From Hyphomicrobiales bacterium (lineage in GTDB: Bacteria > Pseudomonadota > Alphaproteobacteria > Rhizobiales > Xanthobacteraceae), in assembly GCA_017305715.1 (NCBI GenBank), contig JAFKKG010000017.1:5814-69813 (forward strand): a stretch of DNA of 64,000 nt, given 5' to 3'. The translations under genes were made by a program, and so were the position numbers. Positions 25,412 through 34,201 of this stretch are shown here, piece after piece; position 1 is the first letter of the stretch; every line of letters begins with the position of its first letter. The notes under the pieces are model-generated. The model worked only from the letters and a program-made list of their open reading frames with translations, was not told where the DNA came from and ran no database searches.

Positions 25412-27106
25412 ATGACCGCCGACCCGGATTCCGTGTCGCATGCGCGCGCCTACGCAGAAGCCGCAGCCGGACTGCGGGCGCGGTTTGGATTTTTGCCCGT
25501 TGCTGCTCCCGGGCCAGAGGAACTCACGGCTCTAGATTTGTTTCGGGCCGCGCCGCGCGAGGCGCGGGCGGTGCTCTATTTCGATGGGACGCAGACTTAC
25601 GCCGATATTGATCGGTTGAGCGATCGGCTCGCTGGCTGGCTTGGGCATAGAGGTGTCGGACGCGGCGATCGGGTCGCCATCATTCTTCAGAACGTGCCAC
25701 AGTTCGTCATCGCCAGCGTGGCGTCCTGGAAACTCGGGGCGATCGTCGTCAGCCTCAATCCGATGTACCGAACGCCAGAGCTTCGAAAACTGTTCGAGGA
25801 CTGCGAACCGAAGGCGGTGATTTGTCACGACGATCAATGGGACAACGTGTTTCCGGCCGCTGGCTCGGTCGATCCCGAATTGGTAATCTGGACTGGCGCC
25901 CATGAATTCCAGACGCGAAACGATGTCCGGGTACTGCCCGAGCCGGGCGCGGCACCGCAGGCCCAAGCTCTGGCGGCAGTGTTCGCCGGCGATGCACCTG
26001 TACCGCCAGCGCCGGTTCTTACCCCCGATGACATCGGCCTGCTTCTATACACGTCTGGCACCACGGGTGTTCCCAAGGGCGCGATGCTGACGCATCGCAA
26101 CCTGGTGGCAACCGCGCTGATCTGTCGCGATCATTTCGAACTGAACGCCACGTCGCGTATCTTCGGTGTTGCGCCGCTATTCCACATCACCGGCTTTGAA
26201 ATTCAGATGGTTGCGGCCTTTGCCGCGAGCGCGACGATGGTGCTGACCTATCGCTTCCAGCCGCAAGTTGCGCTCGATGCCTTCCTTGAGTGGCGGCCGA
26301 CATTCATCGTCGGTGCCATCACCGCATACATCGCGCTAATGAACCAGGCGGACGCGACGAAGCGCCATTTCGAAAGCTTCGTGCATATCTACTCCGGCGG
26401 GGCGCCGATTGCCCCCTCGGTCATCGATGCATTTGCGGCGCGGTTCGATCGCTCGATCCGCAGTTCATACGGCATGACCGAGCTGACGTCCGCAAGCCAC
26501 CTTGCGCCCAACGACGGTCAAATCCCTGTCGATCCCGAGTCAGGGGCGTTGTCGATCGGCAGGCCGACGCCAGGCGTGGACGCGATCGTCGTTGACGACG
26601 AGCGCCGCCCGCTTGGACCAGGCCAACATGGTGAAGTGGTTGTGCGCGGCTCGGGCGTGATGGCTGGCTACTGGCGCAAGCCCGTCGAAACCGATGAGGT
26701 GCTGACGAACGGTTGGCTGCATAGCGGTGACGTCGGGTTCTTTGATGCGGACGGCTGGTTTTATCTCGTGGACCGCAAGAAGGACATGATCTCGGCTTCC
26801 GGTTTCAAGGTCTGGCCGCGCGAAGTGGAAGACGTGATCTACGGCTTTCCAGGTGTGCGCGAGGCAGCCGTCGTGGGTGCTGCCGATCCATATCGCGGCG
26901 AAACGGTGCTAGCCTTCGTCTCCGCCAAACCGGACGCTGTGATAGACGTTGCCGCGCTCTTGCGGTTTTGCCGGGAGCGGCTGGCGGCCTACAAATGCCC
27001 CGTCGACATTCGGGTATTGGAGGACTTGCCGAAGACAGAGTCCGGGAAAATAACGCGAAACACTCTCAAGAGCCGCATACGCAGCCAACAAGGAGAACCT
27101 GAGTAG
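25412..27106 (+). CDS. AMP-dependent acyl-CoA synthetase
   Basis: A 564-residue ligase with LYTSGTTGVPKGAMLTHRN, SSYGMTELTS, GWLHSGDVGFF, VDRKKDMISASGFKVWPREVE and PKTESGKITRNTLK. All key motifs are intact. The ATG at 25412 has AGGAAG upstream; the ORF opens at 25373. It is the third such enzyme in the window. It is co-oriented with the ABC operon and probably activates an acid derived from the imported compound, feeding CoA esters to beta-oxidation. Confidence 0.86.
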   Translation: MTADPDSVSHARAYAEAAAGLRARFGFLPVAAPGPEELTALDLFRAAPREARAVLYFDGTQTYADIDRLSDRLAGWLGHRGVGRGDRVAIILQNVPQFVIASVASWKLGAIVVSLNPMYRTPELRKLFEDCEPKAVICHDDQWDNVFPAAGSVDPELVIWTGAHEFQTRNDVRVLPEPGAAPQAQALAAVFAGDAPVPPAPVLTPDDIGLLLYTSGTTGVPKGAMLTHRNLVATALICRDHFELNATSRIFGVAPLFHITGFEIQMVAAFAASATMVLTYRFQPQVALDAFLEWRPTFIVGAITAYIALMNQADATKRHFESFVHIYSGGAPIAPSVIDAFAARFDRSIRSSYGMTELTSASHLAPNDGQIPVDPESGALSIGRPTPGVDAIVVDDERRPLGPGQHGEVVVRGSGVMAGYWRKPVETDEVLTNGWLHSGDVGFFDADGWFYLVDRKKDMISASGFKVWPREVEDVIYGFPGVREAAVVGAADPYRGETVLAFVSAKPDAVIDVAALLRFCRERLAAYKCPVDIRVLEDLPKTESGKITRNTLKSRIRSQQGEPE

Positions 27107-27204
27107 ATATCACCCTGGGAGGATCAAGAATATCGTAAGTTGAAATCGAGCGCGGGACGGGTGACCAATCGATTGTCGAATTTGTGTCCGCGTCATTGGG
27201 CCTT

Positions 27205-27312
27205 CGCGCGTCAGTGAACCTCGGTTTTCGCTTCTCGAGCAATGCACTGGCGCCTTCCTCCTTGTCTGCAGTTGCGTAGCAAAGCGCAAATGCCTCGCTC
27301 CCTTCATGAACG
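27205..27312 (-). pseudogene. Crotonase (enoyl-CoA hydratase) C-terminal remnant
   Basis: On the minus strand, SEAFALCYATADKEEG followed by ASALLEKRKPRF matches the final helix of enoyl-CoA hydratases (E...FA.CF.T.D..EG...FLEKR.P.F). Nothing upstream to the SDR gene reads as a crotonase, so about 200 residues including the active site are missing. The order regulator, thiolase, SDR, crotonase suggests one former beta-oxidation operon. Confidence 0.65.
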
Positions 27313-27415
27313 TAAGATCGGATTGAATGACAGGGGCCAGTGTTCTTGCCGATCGTCGTCCCTGGGCGATTGCGCATAGCGACCGTCGAGCAGGAGCATC
27401 AACGGGCGTACGATT

Positions 27416-28204
27416 CTAATCGGTAGCCCGGAATTGCCGTTGCAAGCGTGCCATCCCTCGAATCCAACGATCGATGTCGTCGGTCTTGTTTTTCAGATAG
27501 CCATGGACCTCCGCGTGCGGCAGGATCATGAACCGCTCAGCCTCAATACCGCGTACCGCCTCCGCAGCTACATCGAAGGCCGACATCACCCCATCGCTGG
27601 ATTGGGGGCCGCGCGGCAGGCCGCGCAATTGCGGAGTATCGACCCCTTGAGGGCAGAGAATCGACACGCGGATTCCGTCGTCGAAATGACTGAGTGCCAG
27701 ATTTTCCGCAAATCCGACCGCCGCGTGCTTCGTGGTCGCGTAGACGGCGCTGCCAATTTGAGAAAGCAGACCGGCGGCGGATATGGTTTTGAGGAAGTAA
27801 CCACTACCTCGCGTCCGCATCCTGGGAAGGAGATGTCTTGCGGCGTAGACGTGTGCCATAACATTGACCGACCAGGCACGGTGCCAAACGTCGTTGGCGA
27901 CTGCTGCCGCATTGCCGAAGTCGGATTGAAATCCGGCGGCAATCCCTGCGTTGGAACAGAACAAGTCGATCGGGCCAGACCTTGCTTCGGAAGCTACAAC
28001 AAGATCATGGATATTTTCTTCCAAGCCGACGTCACACCGCGAAGCATGTCCGCCGATTTCGGCCGCAACTGCGCGCGCTCCGGCTTCATCGATATCCGCC
28101 ACGACGATCGACCGGGCGCCTTCGTGCGCGAATGCCTGGCACAATGCTCTGCCGATCCCGCTTGCGCCCCCCGTGACGACGATGTGCTTGTCGCGAATCT
28201 TCAT
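27416..28204 (-). CDS. Short-chain dehydrogenase/reductase (classical SDR)
   Basis: A 262-residue enzyme from [18 protein letters not shown]. Cofactor loop [13 protein letters not shown] at the NNAG position, serine region TISAAG, catalytic pair YATTK, and a C-terminal extension after DTPQLRG. Its start overlaps the stop of the thiolase remnant (ATGA), showing that translation was coupled to it. The longer ORF back to 28252 is a shadow of the thiolase. It keeps a full active site although its neighbours on both sides are broken. Confidence 0.85.
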   Translation of the reverse strand: MKIRDKHIVVTGGASGIGRALCQAFAHEGARSIVVADIDEAGARAVAAEIGGHASRCDVGLEENIHDLVVASEARSGPIDLFCSNAGIAAGFQSDFGNAAAVANDVWHRAWSVNVMAHVYAARHLLPRMRTRGSGYFLKTISAAGLLSQIGSAVYATTKHAAVGFAENLALSHFDDGIRVSILCPQGVDTPQLRGLPRGPQSSDGVMSAFDVAAEAVRGIEAERFMILPHAEVHGYLKNKTDDIDRWIRGMARLQRQFRATD

Positions 28205-28600
28205 TTGAATACCTCGTGCAAGCCGGCCGCGCCCATGCCGCCACCGACGCACAACGTCACGACACCGTACTTCCCGCCACGCCTGCGACCTTCGAGAAAC
28301 ATATGGCCAACCATGCGTGCGCCGGACATGCCATAGGGGTAACCAATCGCGGTGGCGCCTCCGTTAACATTGAGCCCCTCGTCGGGGATGCCAAGGCGGT
28401 CTCGACAATAAAGGACCTGGCAAGCGAAGGTCTCGTTCAATTCCCACAAGTCGATATCGTCGATCTCCGCCGGGTCGAAGCCGGAACTCGCGACGGCGGC
28501 CGCTATTGCATGTCCGCCCAAAGTCTGCGCCTGAGTGTGGTTGCCGCGGTAAGCCCCTGATCGGTGTGCGAGCAGTGGGTACAATGACTGCTTCACGCGT
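28201..28600 (-). pseudogene. Acetyl-CoA acetyltransferase (thiolase), internally deleted and frameshifted
   Basis: The remnant keeps the thiolase N-terminus in one frame ([13 protein letters not shown] after an ACG where ATG is expected at 28600-28598). It then continues one frame over ([16 protein letters not shown]...FDPAEIDD) and jumps directly to the C-terminal part ([20 protein letters not shown]...VNGGA). About 250 residues with the nucleophilic Cys are missing. The GHP motif reads GYPYG, so the catalytic His is also lost; CVGGGMG remains. An ORF of 131 codons is still open from a GTG at 28596, but it cannot be an active thiolase. It starts 3 bases after the GntR gene. Confidence 0.85.
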
Positions 28601-28603
28601 GGT

Positions 28604-29419
28604 CTATTCCTCTTGGATAGCCGGATTGAAGTATTCGTGAGAATCCGGACCGAAGGTTTCGTCAGGCAGCTGGTCCAGCATCGTCATGCTGCGCCGGATG
28701 TGTCGCCGCGCAGCCGATTCGGCGGCCTGTTGATCGCCTTCGAGGATCGCTTCGCCTATGCGGCGATAATCCTCGAAGCGCTGTTCTGCCGGCACCCGCA
28801 GATGCGTGCGCACCAAGTGTACCTGAGTATCCGGGAGTGAACGCATAAGCTCCGCGTTGTCTCCGATCCGGGTCATCACGCGGTAGAATCGATCGCGCGC
28901 GCGGACCATTTCGTAGGATTCGCGATCGTTCGCGAAGGTCAGCAACTGCCGATAGACGTCATTGAATTGACGCCGACGGCCCGGCTCTTCGATATTGGCG
29001 GCGGCCAGACGTGCAGCGAGGCCGATCATCAGCTCCAGTATGAGCAGAAAGTCGCGGGCCTCTTTGCGTGAGAGTTGGCGAATTTGCGCGCCGCGGAAAG
29101 GGTGGGACGTTGCGACCCCGACCGCGGAAAGGCGCTTGATGGCTTCGCGTACGGTACTTCGGCTGACCTCATATCGCTGCATCAGATCCGGTTCAACGAG
29201 ACGCTGACCGGGAGCGTATCGACCGTCGTAGAGGCCTCGTACGACATCCGACACGATACGGTCAGATGCGCTGACGGCCGAATCGGAGCGGGTGGGGGTT
29301 CGCTTGAGTTTTGTCGTGCGGTTCAACTGCGCCATCCTTTGCGGCCGGGGCGGCTCGCTCGCGGGTGAAGCTGCAGGCTCGTTCGTTTCTTTGCCGATTT
29401 CCATTTGACGAACGAGCAT
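28604..29419 (-). CDS. GntR-family regulator, FadR subfamily (FCD domain)
   Basis: A 271-residue regulator with a 40-residue polar N-terminal extension, then the winged helix ([50 protein letters not shown]) and an FCD domain ([45 protein letters not shown]). Either ATG at 29419 or 29404 may be the start; GGGAGGG lies 2 bases before the first. It is divergent from the acyl-CoA dehydrogenase across about 95 bases and heads the decayed thiolase operon, so it may regulate both. Confidence 0.86.
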   Translation of the reverse strand: MLVRQMEIGKETNEPAASPASEPPRPQRMAQLNRTTKLKRTPTRSDSAVSASDRIVSDVVRGLYDGRYAPGQRLVEPDLMQRYEVSRSTVREAIKRLSAVGVATSHPFRGAQIRQLSRKEARDFLLILELMIGLAARLAAANIEEPGRRRQFNDVYRQLLTFANDRESYEMVRARDRFYRVMTRIGDNAELMRSLPDTQVHLVRTHLRVPAEQRFEDYRRIGEAILEGDQQAAESAARRHIRRSMTMLDQLPDETFGPDSHEYFNPAIQEE

Positions 29420-29514
29420 AGCCCTCCCATTTTGTCTGTCAATATCGTCGGACGATATTGCCGGGCGATAATCGTTGAAGTAAGCTCCGCGTTCACGATG
29501 GGGGGAGTAGACGG

Positions 29515-30777
29515 ATGTTTGAGAAGTCGCAGCGGGTGGAGCAATTGGAGATGCATTTGCGGGCCTTTATGGCCAAGCACATCTATCCGAATGAGACCCG
29601 CTTCTACCGCGAATCCGAGGACCTCGGTCCGTGGAAGGTTCAGCCCGTGGTGGAAGAATTGAAACTCCTGGCGAAGGAGCAGGGGCTATGGAATCTGTTT
29701 CTGCCGGAATCTCCGCTCGGTCCCGGTCTGACCAATCTCGAATACGCTCCGCTTTGCGAGATCATGGGAAGGTCCCATCTGGCCCCGGAGGTGTTCAATT
29801 GCTCCGCGCCCGACACGGGAAATATGGAAGTCCTAGTCCGCTACGGAACGGAGGCGCAGAAGAAACGATGGCTCGAGCCGCTGCTTGCAGGTGAGATACG
29901 ATCATCGTTCGCGATGACGGAGCCCGATGTCGCCTCGAGCGATGCAACCAACATCGAGAGCAACATTCGGCGCGAAGGCGATGAATACGTCATAAACGGG
30001 CGAAAGTGGTACACGACCGGCGCAACCGATCCGCGCTGCAAGATCATTATCTTCATGGGGAAGACGGCGCCGGACAATCCCGATCGCTATCGGCAGCAGT
30101 CGATGATCCTTGTTCCCAAGGACAGTTCCGGTATCGATGTCGTTCGGTCCATTCCCGTCTTCGGCTTCTATGGGGTGCCGGACCGGGCGTCCGAGGTGAT
30201 CTTCCGCAATGTTCGCGTGCCCGCCACTAACATTCTGCTGGGAGAGGGCCGGGGGTTCGAAATTGCTCAGGGTCGTCTTGGCCCGGGTCGTATCCATCAC
30301 TGCATGCGGCTCGTCGGCCTGGCGGAGCGCAGTCTTGAGAAGATGTGCGTGCGCAGCCAGCAGCGGCGACCATTCGGAAAGACCATTGCCGAGCAGTCGG
30401 TGACACGTGAGCGCATTGCCGAAGCGCGCATCATGATCGAGCAGGCCCGTCTCCTGACCCTGAAGGCGGCCTTTATGATGGATACTGTCGGCAACAAGGT
30501 CGCCAAGGCCGAGATTGCGATGATCAAGGTGGCCGTTCCGACGATGGCCGCGACCGTGATCGATTGGGCAATCCAGGCATTTGGCGGTGGCGGCACAAAC
30601 AACGATTTTGGGTTGGCTGCTGCCTACGCGACCGCGCGTCTGCTTCGACTTGCGGACGGACCGGACGAGGTCCATCGCGATCAGATCGCGAGACTTGAAT
30701 TGCGAAAGGCCGCTGCATTGAATCTGCCCGCTTGGGAGCCGGCATTGAGCAACCGCGCCTTGCCTACGAACGCCTAG
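29515..30777 (+). CDS. Acyl-CoA dehydrogenase
   Basis: A 420-residue FAD enzyme introducing the alpha-beta double bond in acyl-CoA. Seen: [18 protein letters not shown], the flavin-site motif [13 protein letters not shown], the middle-strand region [31 protein letters not shown] and the C-terminal QAFGGGG...[26 protein letters not shown]. The RIHHCMR and GPDEVH elements resemble the ACAD10/11-like branch, which acts on unusual or hydroxylated acyl-CoAs. Substrate unknown. It is divergent from the GntR gene. Confidence 0.88.
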   Translation: MFEKSQRVEQLEMHLRAFMAKHIYPNETRFYRESEDLGPWKVQPVVEELKLLAKEQGLWNLFLPESPLGPGLTNLEYAPLCEIMGRSHLAPEVFNCSAPDTGNMEVLVRYGTEAQKKRWLEPLLAGEIRSSFAMTEPDVASSDATNIESNIRREGDEYVINGRKWYTTGATDPRCKIIIFMGKTAPDNPDRYRQQSMILVPKDSSGIDVVRSIPVFGFYGVPDRASEVIFRNVRVPATNILLGEGRGFEIAQGRLGPGRIHHCMRLVGLAERSLEKMCVRSQQRRPFGKTIAEQSVTRERIAEARIMIEQARLLTLKAAFMMDTVGNKVAKAEIAMIKVAVPTMAATVIDWAIQAFGGGGTNNDFGLAAAYATARLLRLADGPDEVHRDQIARLELRKAAALNLPAWEPALSNRALPTNA

Positions 30778-30920
30778 TCAGTGTTGGAATGCCATTCACT
30801 AACAATGGCGATACATCCAGGCCGTTGGTAAACACGTCATCTAATCGAGGAAACGATGCCATTTTGGGATGACAGGTGCTACGTGACGCTCACTCCCGAA
30901 CCACCCACCAAACACTCGCG

Positions 30921-31189
30921 TGCGGTGGTGCTGGTCGCGCGTTACAATAGCTTCATCACGGCGGCCGCCGATCTAGGTAAATCGCAGCCGGCCCTTGACC
31001 CGGACGATTCAGCAAGTTGAGACGGAACTTGGTGTTCAATTCTTCGCCCGAACCACGCGGCGCGTTGTCGCTGCGCCCGCCGGTCTGAACTTCCTGGCGC
31101 GGCCGAGCGTTTGCTGAACGATCTCGACATCAGCGCCAAGGTGCTGCGGGAGCACACTCACTCAGGTACTGGCCAGGTTATCGTGTCGG
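30921..31189 (+). pseudogene. LysR-family regulator remnant (DNA-binding half, two frameshifts)
   Basis: RYNSFITAAADLGKSQPAL, then after a frameshift TRTIQQVETELGVQFFARTTRRV...AGLNFLAR, then after a second frameshift ERLLNDLDISAKVLRE...GQVIVSA. These are the helix-turn-helix and linker helix of a LysR regulator in correct order. The first residues before the helix-turn-helix are not recognisable, and the effector domain is absent downstream. Confidence 0.75.
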
Positions 31190-31828
31190 CACCTACACCG
31201 TGACGAACAACACGGTCGTCGTGCACTTGGGTGGCGGCACTTGGTCGAGTTTGTACAGCATCGACCTGGAGGGACGCATCATCCCGTCCTCCGGCTCCGA
31301 GTTGAATTGGACTGATTCAACTCCGTCGATTGGCGGAAGGACTGAGAACGTTCGGCAGCGCGCCAACTAAGCTCGGTACTACGTAGATTGCATGACCGCT
31401 TAAGGCCAATCGCGTCGCTTCTTTGGATGTCCGCTTCAGCGTCTGCTATCCATAATGCCGGACATTCGCACGTCCGGTTGGGACAGGTCTGCCCATGGCT
31501 TTCCTGCGCCCGAATTGCAAATTACTGGCGAAACGCTGCGGCTCTGGATGTTGGCCCCATCGCCTCAGGAGCGGCGCAAAGCAGCCATTCGCGCCGTGAG
31601 CGGTCGTGGATTGAACGGATGAAACGTACACGCCCGGAATCCGGCTCAACACCATTTCCAACGACGATGCGCCCTATCAATCGCCGTGCATGGGTCAAGT
31701 AGGACGATTCGCCGTGCAAGTTGATCGATGAATCCGGGGCCGGCATCTGCAAAATGGTGGCGGCAAATCGAAGTCAAACTCCTGACGAGGGCAAAAAGGG
31801 GTTCGCAAAATAGTGCGACTCTCTCCGA
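31190..31828. other. Unassigned region after the LysR remnant
   Basis: The first 180 bases hold a plus-strand frame with no start (VGTYTVTNNTVVVHLGGG...SLYSIDLEGR, ending QRAN at about 31370), which looks like the tail of an unknown small protein. Further on (31380-31700) are short overlapping ORFs on both strands and the 13-base string shared with 5018-5030, so dispersed-repeat DNA is possible. No gene can be supported. Confidence 0.35.
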
Positions 31829-33097
31829 CTAGGCAGAGCCCACCTTAAGCAACTTCGAGCCGGCGCGGGTCGCCGAGGAATCTCGGATATCTCCGCAGAC
31901 GAATTCGACCAAAGCGGGCAGGCACGTCCGCGCGAGGTCGTATCTGTCGAGGACGGTCTGACGAGCGGCAGCGCGGATTTTCAGGAATTTATCGCGATCT
32001 GTCAGCGCTTCGATGACCCGGTGCGCCAACTGGTCGACGGCGAAAAAGGGAACCCGGATCCCGTTCTGGTCATTCAATATTTCGCGTACCGGGGCCGTGT
32101 CCGATCCAATGACAACGCAACCGGCGCTCATGGCTTCGAGCAAGGACCAGGACAACACGAACGGATAACTGAAATACACGTGAGCCGAGGAAATCTGCAG
32201 TGCGCGCAGATAGTCCTCGTAGGCCAAATGACCGAGGAAAAACACGCGCTTCCGATCGATTTGTCCGGCGACCTCGTCGAGGAACCGCGTTTGCCAGGTG
32301 GTCCCGGCGGGTGGCTGCGCGCCGTACGACGTGCCGTTGCCGCCTATCAGCAATATTCTGGCGTTTGGGCGGTCGGCCATAATGCGAGGCAGCGCGCGCA
32401 TGAAGACATGATAGCCTCTGAGCGGTTCAAGATTGCGCGCGACGAAGGTAACCACCTCGTCTTTTGCAGTGAGCAATTCGCCAGACGGCAAACGATAGGA
32501 AGCTTTCGGCGCGGGTTTCACTGTCGCGGTGTCGATACCTTCGTGCAGTACGGTGATCTTTTCCTGGAATAGTTTGGGAAAAGTGGAGCGCTGCCAGTGG
32601 GTCGGAGCGATGCCGGCGTCGCATTCCGACAGCGCCAGCAGCGTCGCCGCATTCTTCAAATGAAGACCAACGTGGCCGTCCATTCCCATGGCGGGGAATT
32701 CAGGGTCGAACCCGACGTCGCGATCCGCGCTTCCGTAGAAGAATTCGCAATAGATGATCAGGCGCGCCTTCGGGAAGATCGAGCGGATCGGAAGCGTCTC
32801 GCCCCACCCGGGATGCGCGACAACGACGTCCGGAACGAAGCCGGACAATTTAAGATTGGTAAGGGCGTAAAGGATCTGCTCGGCTCTGTGGCATTCCAGA
32901 TCAAATCGCCGGGCAAACGGATGCGATGACGATACGTCAACGGTGCCCAACCCATATTTGAAGAGCCTGACGCCCTTGATGGATCGTGATGTCTGTCCGC
33001 CAATCGCCGCTACCTCAACTCCCGGCCGTTGTCCGAGAAAGCGCGCGAGATGCTGAAACTGCGCAGGGAAGTTATTGTGGACGAACAATACATTCAT
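31829..33097 (-). CDS. Glycosyltransferase family 4 protein
   Basis: A 422-residue GT-B glycosyltransferase starting MNVLFVHNNFPAQFQHLARFL. The acceptor half has HPGWGETLPIRSIFPKARLI; the donor half has VVTFVARNLEPLRGYHVFMRALPRI, LIGGNGTSYG and PFVLSWSLLEAMSAGC. In that last motif the first Glu of the usual E-x7-E pair is not present, as in a common alphaproteobacterial subgroup. It probably adds a sugar from a nucleotide donor during surface-polysaccharide assembly. It is divergent from the next glycan genes across 126 bases. Confidence 0.85.
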   Translation of the reverse strand: MNVLFVHNNFPAQFQHLARFLGQRPGVEVAAIGGQTSRSIKGVRLFKYGLGTVDVSSSHPFARRFDLECHRAEQILYALTNLKLSGFVPDVVVAHPGWGETLPIRSIFPKARLIIYCEFFYGSADRDVGFDPEFPAMGMDGHVGLHLKNAATLLALSECDAGIAPTHWQRSTFPKLFQEKITVLHEGIDTATVKPAPKASYRLPSGELLTAKDEVVTFVARNLEPLRGYHVFMRALPRIMADRPNARILLIGGNGTSYGAQPPAGTTWQTRFLDEVAGQIDRKRVFFLGHLAYEDYLRALQISSAHVYFSYPFVLSWSLLEAMSAGCVVIGSDTAPVREILNDQNGIRVPFFAVDQLAHRVIEALTDRDKFLKIRAAARQTVLDRYDLARTCLPALVEFVCGDIRDSSATRAGSKLLKVGSA

Positions 33098-33223
33098 TTT
33101 TATTCGATTCCGATGCGTCGGTCGAAGTGCGGATCTCCGCGCACGCAGTTGAAACGCAAGCGTACGCGAACGAAAGCGAATGTCTCGAAAATCATTTAAT
33201 AGCGATTAACTCGCGGTAGAGAG

Positions 33224-34201
33224 ATGCTTCATATGTTCGCCGGCGTCGGGCAAACAGTAAATGGCGGACAGAGCATGCAGCGTGTCAAGCAAACCAAGAC
33301 TGTGGAGGTTGAACGGGGTCTTCTCCTTGTTCGCTATGCGACAGCGGAGGACACGAGCCGGCCGCCGCGTGTCTCGATCATGGTAAACCCGAGATTCCGA
33401 AAAGACATCGAACTTGTACTAAGTCCCGATCATCAGGAAGCGGTGCTGTGGCAGCCAGGTTCATGTCTTGTCGTGTATGCGGCAAAGCCCGGCGAGTTGC
33501 TGGTTGAGGTGATTCCGGCCGATGCAGGAGGTTCGACGGCCGCCACGGTCAGAATCGAGACCTTGAGCCAGGGAACGGCGGAGAATGCAGTTGAGCAGTA
33601 TCCCCTGGATGATGTCGACCTCAGCCGTTTGGGGATTCTTGGACATGTTGCCGGGTTGGGCGATGTCGTTGTGCGCGAGGATGAATGGATCGCGGGGCCC
33701 AATGCACCGGCGCGCATCGAGGGAATCTCGATCGATTGGCCGCGCAAGCCGGAGGATCTGGATATCCTCTATTCCGTCAAATTGGCGCGACCGCACGCCG
33801 CTTCGGGCAGGTTGACGAAGATTGGGGGCTACGCAGGAACGCGCGGTCGCGCCTTGCCCATCGTTGGCATTACCCTCGAACTGGCAGGGCGGCGAGCGCG
33901 CGGCTTGCAACTTTCCGGCGAGGCGGCTTTCCTGGGGGCGCCGCTTACGCGCGTTACCGGAAAGAAGGTGGCAATATCCGGTCCGACTGGCCGCGAGCCG
34001 TTGGTCGGATTCCGCCTCCGGCTGGACGATAGCAGCGCGCCGCTGCAACCCGAACTTCCGACTGCCGCGGGAGCCAAATCGTCGGCCCGGGTACGTGTGT
34101 TCCGACCGTCCGCCGCAAGAACCAGGCTGCGTTCCACGATGGAGTCGTTCCTGGACTACGGAATTGTCAGCGACGGCAAGCGTGACGTTGCAGCGGTTTG
34201 A
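33224..34201 (+). CDS. Uncharacterised protein of the glycan locus
   Basis: A 325-residue protein with no signal peptide or membrane segment and mainly beta-type sequence (VSIMVNPRFRKDIELVLSPDHQEAVLWQPGSCLVVYAAKPGELLVEV). The middle part contains IEGISIDWPRKPEDLDILYSVKLARP, and the C-terminal part is glycine and arginine rich. I recognise no family. Its end overlaps the start of the following glycosyltransferase by 20 bases, so the two are probably made together. An ATG at 33275 is an alternative start. Confidence 0.65.
   Translation: MLHMFAGVGQTVNGGQSMQRVKQTKTVEVERGLLLVRYATAEDTSRPPRVSIMVNPRFRKDIELVLSPDHQEAVLWQPGSCLVVYAAKPGELLVEVIPADAGGSTAATVRIETLSQGTAENAVEQYPLDDVDLSRLGILGHVAGLGDVVVREDEWIAGPNAPARIEGISIDWPRKPEDLDILYSVKLARPHAASGRLTKIGGYAGTRGRALPIVGITLELAGRRARGLQLSGEAAFLGAPLTRVTGKKVAISGPTGREPLVGFRLRLDDSSAPLQPELPTAAGAKSSARVRVFRPSAARTRLRSTMESFLDYGIVSDGKRDVAAV

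Noticed and set aside
33822-34181. N-terminal extension of the large glycosyltransferase
   Set aside because: These 120 codons lie in another frame of the preceding gene and are Arg/Pro rich; the TPR-like start at 34182 is more plausible.
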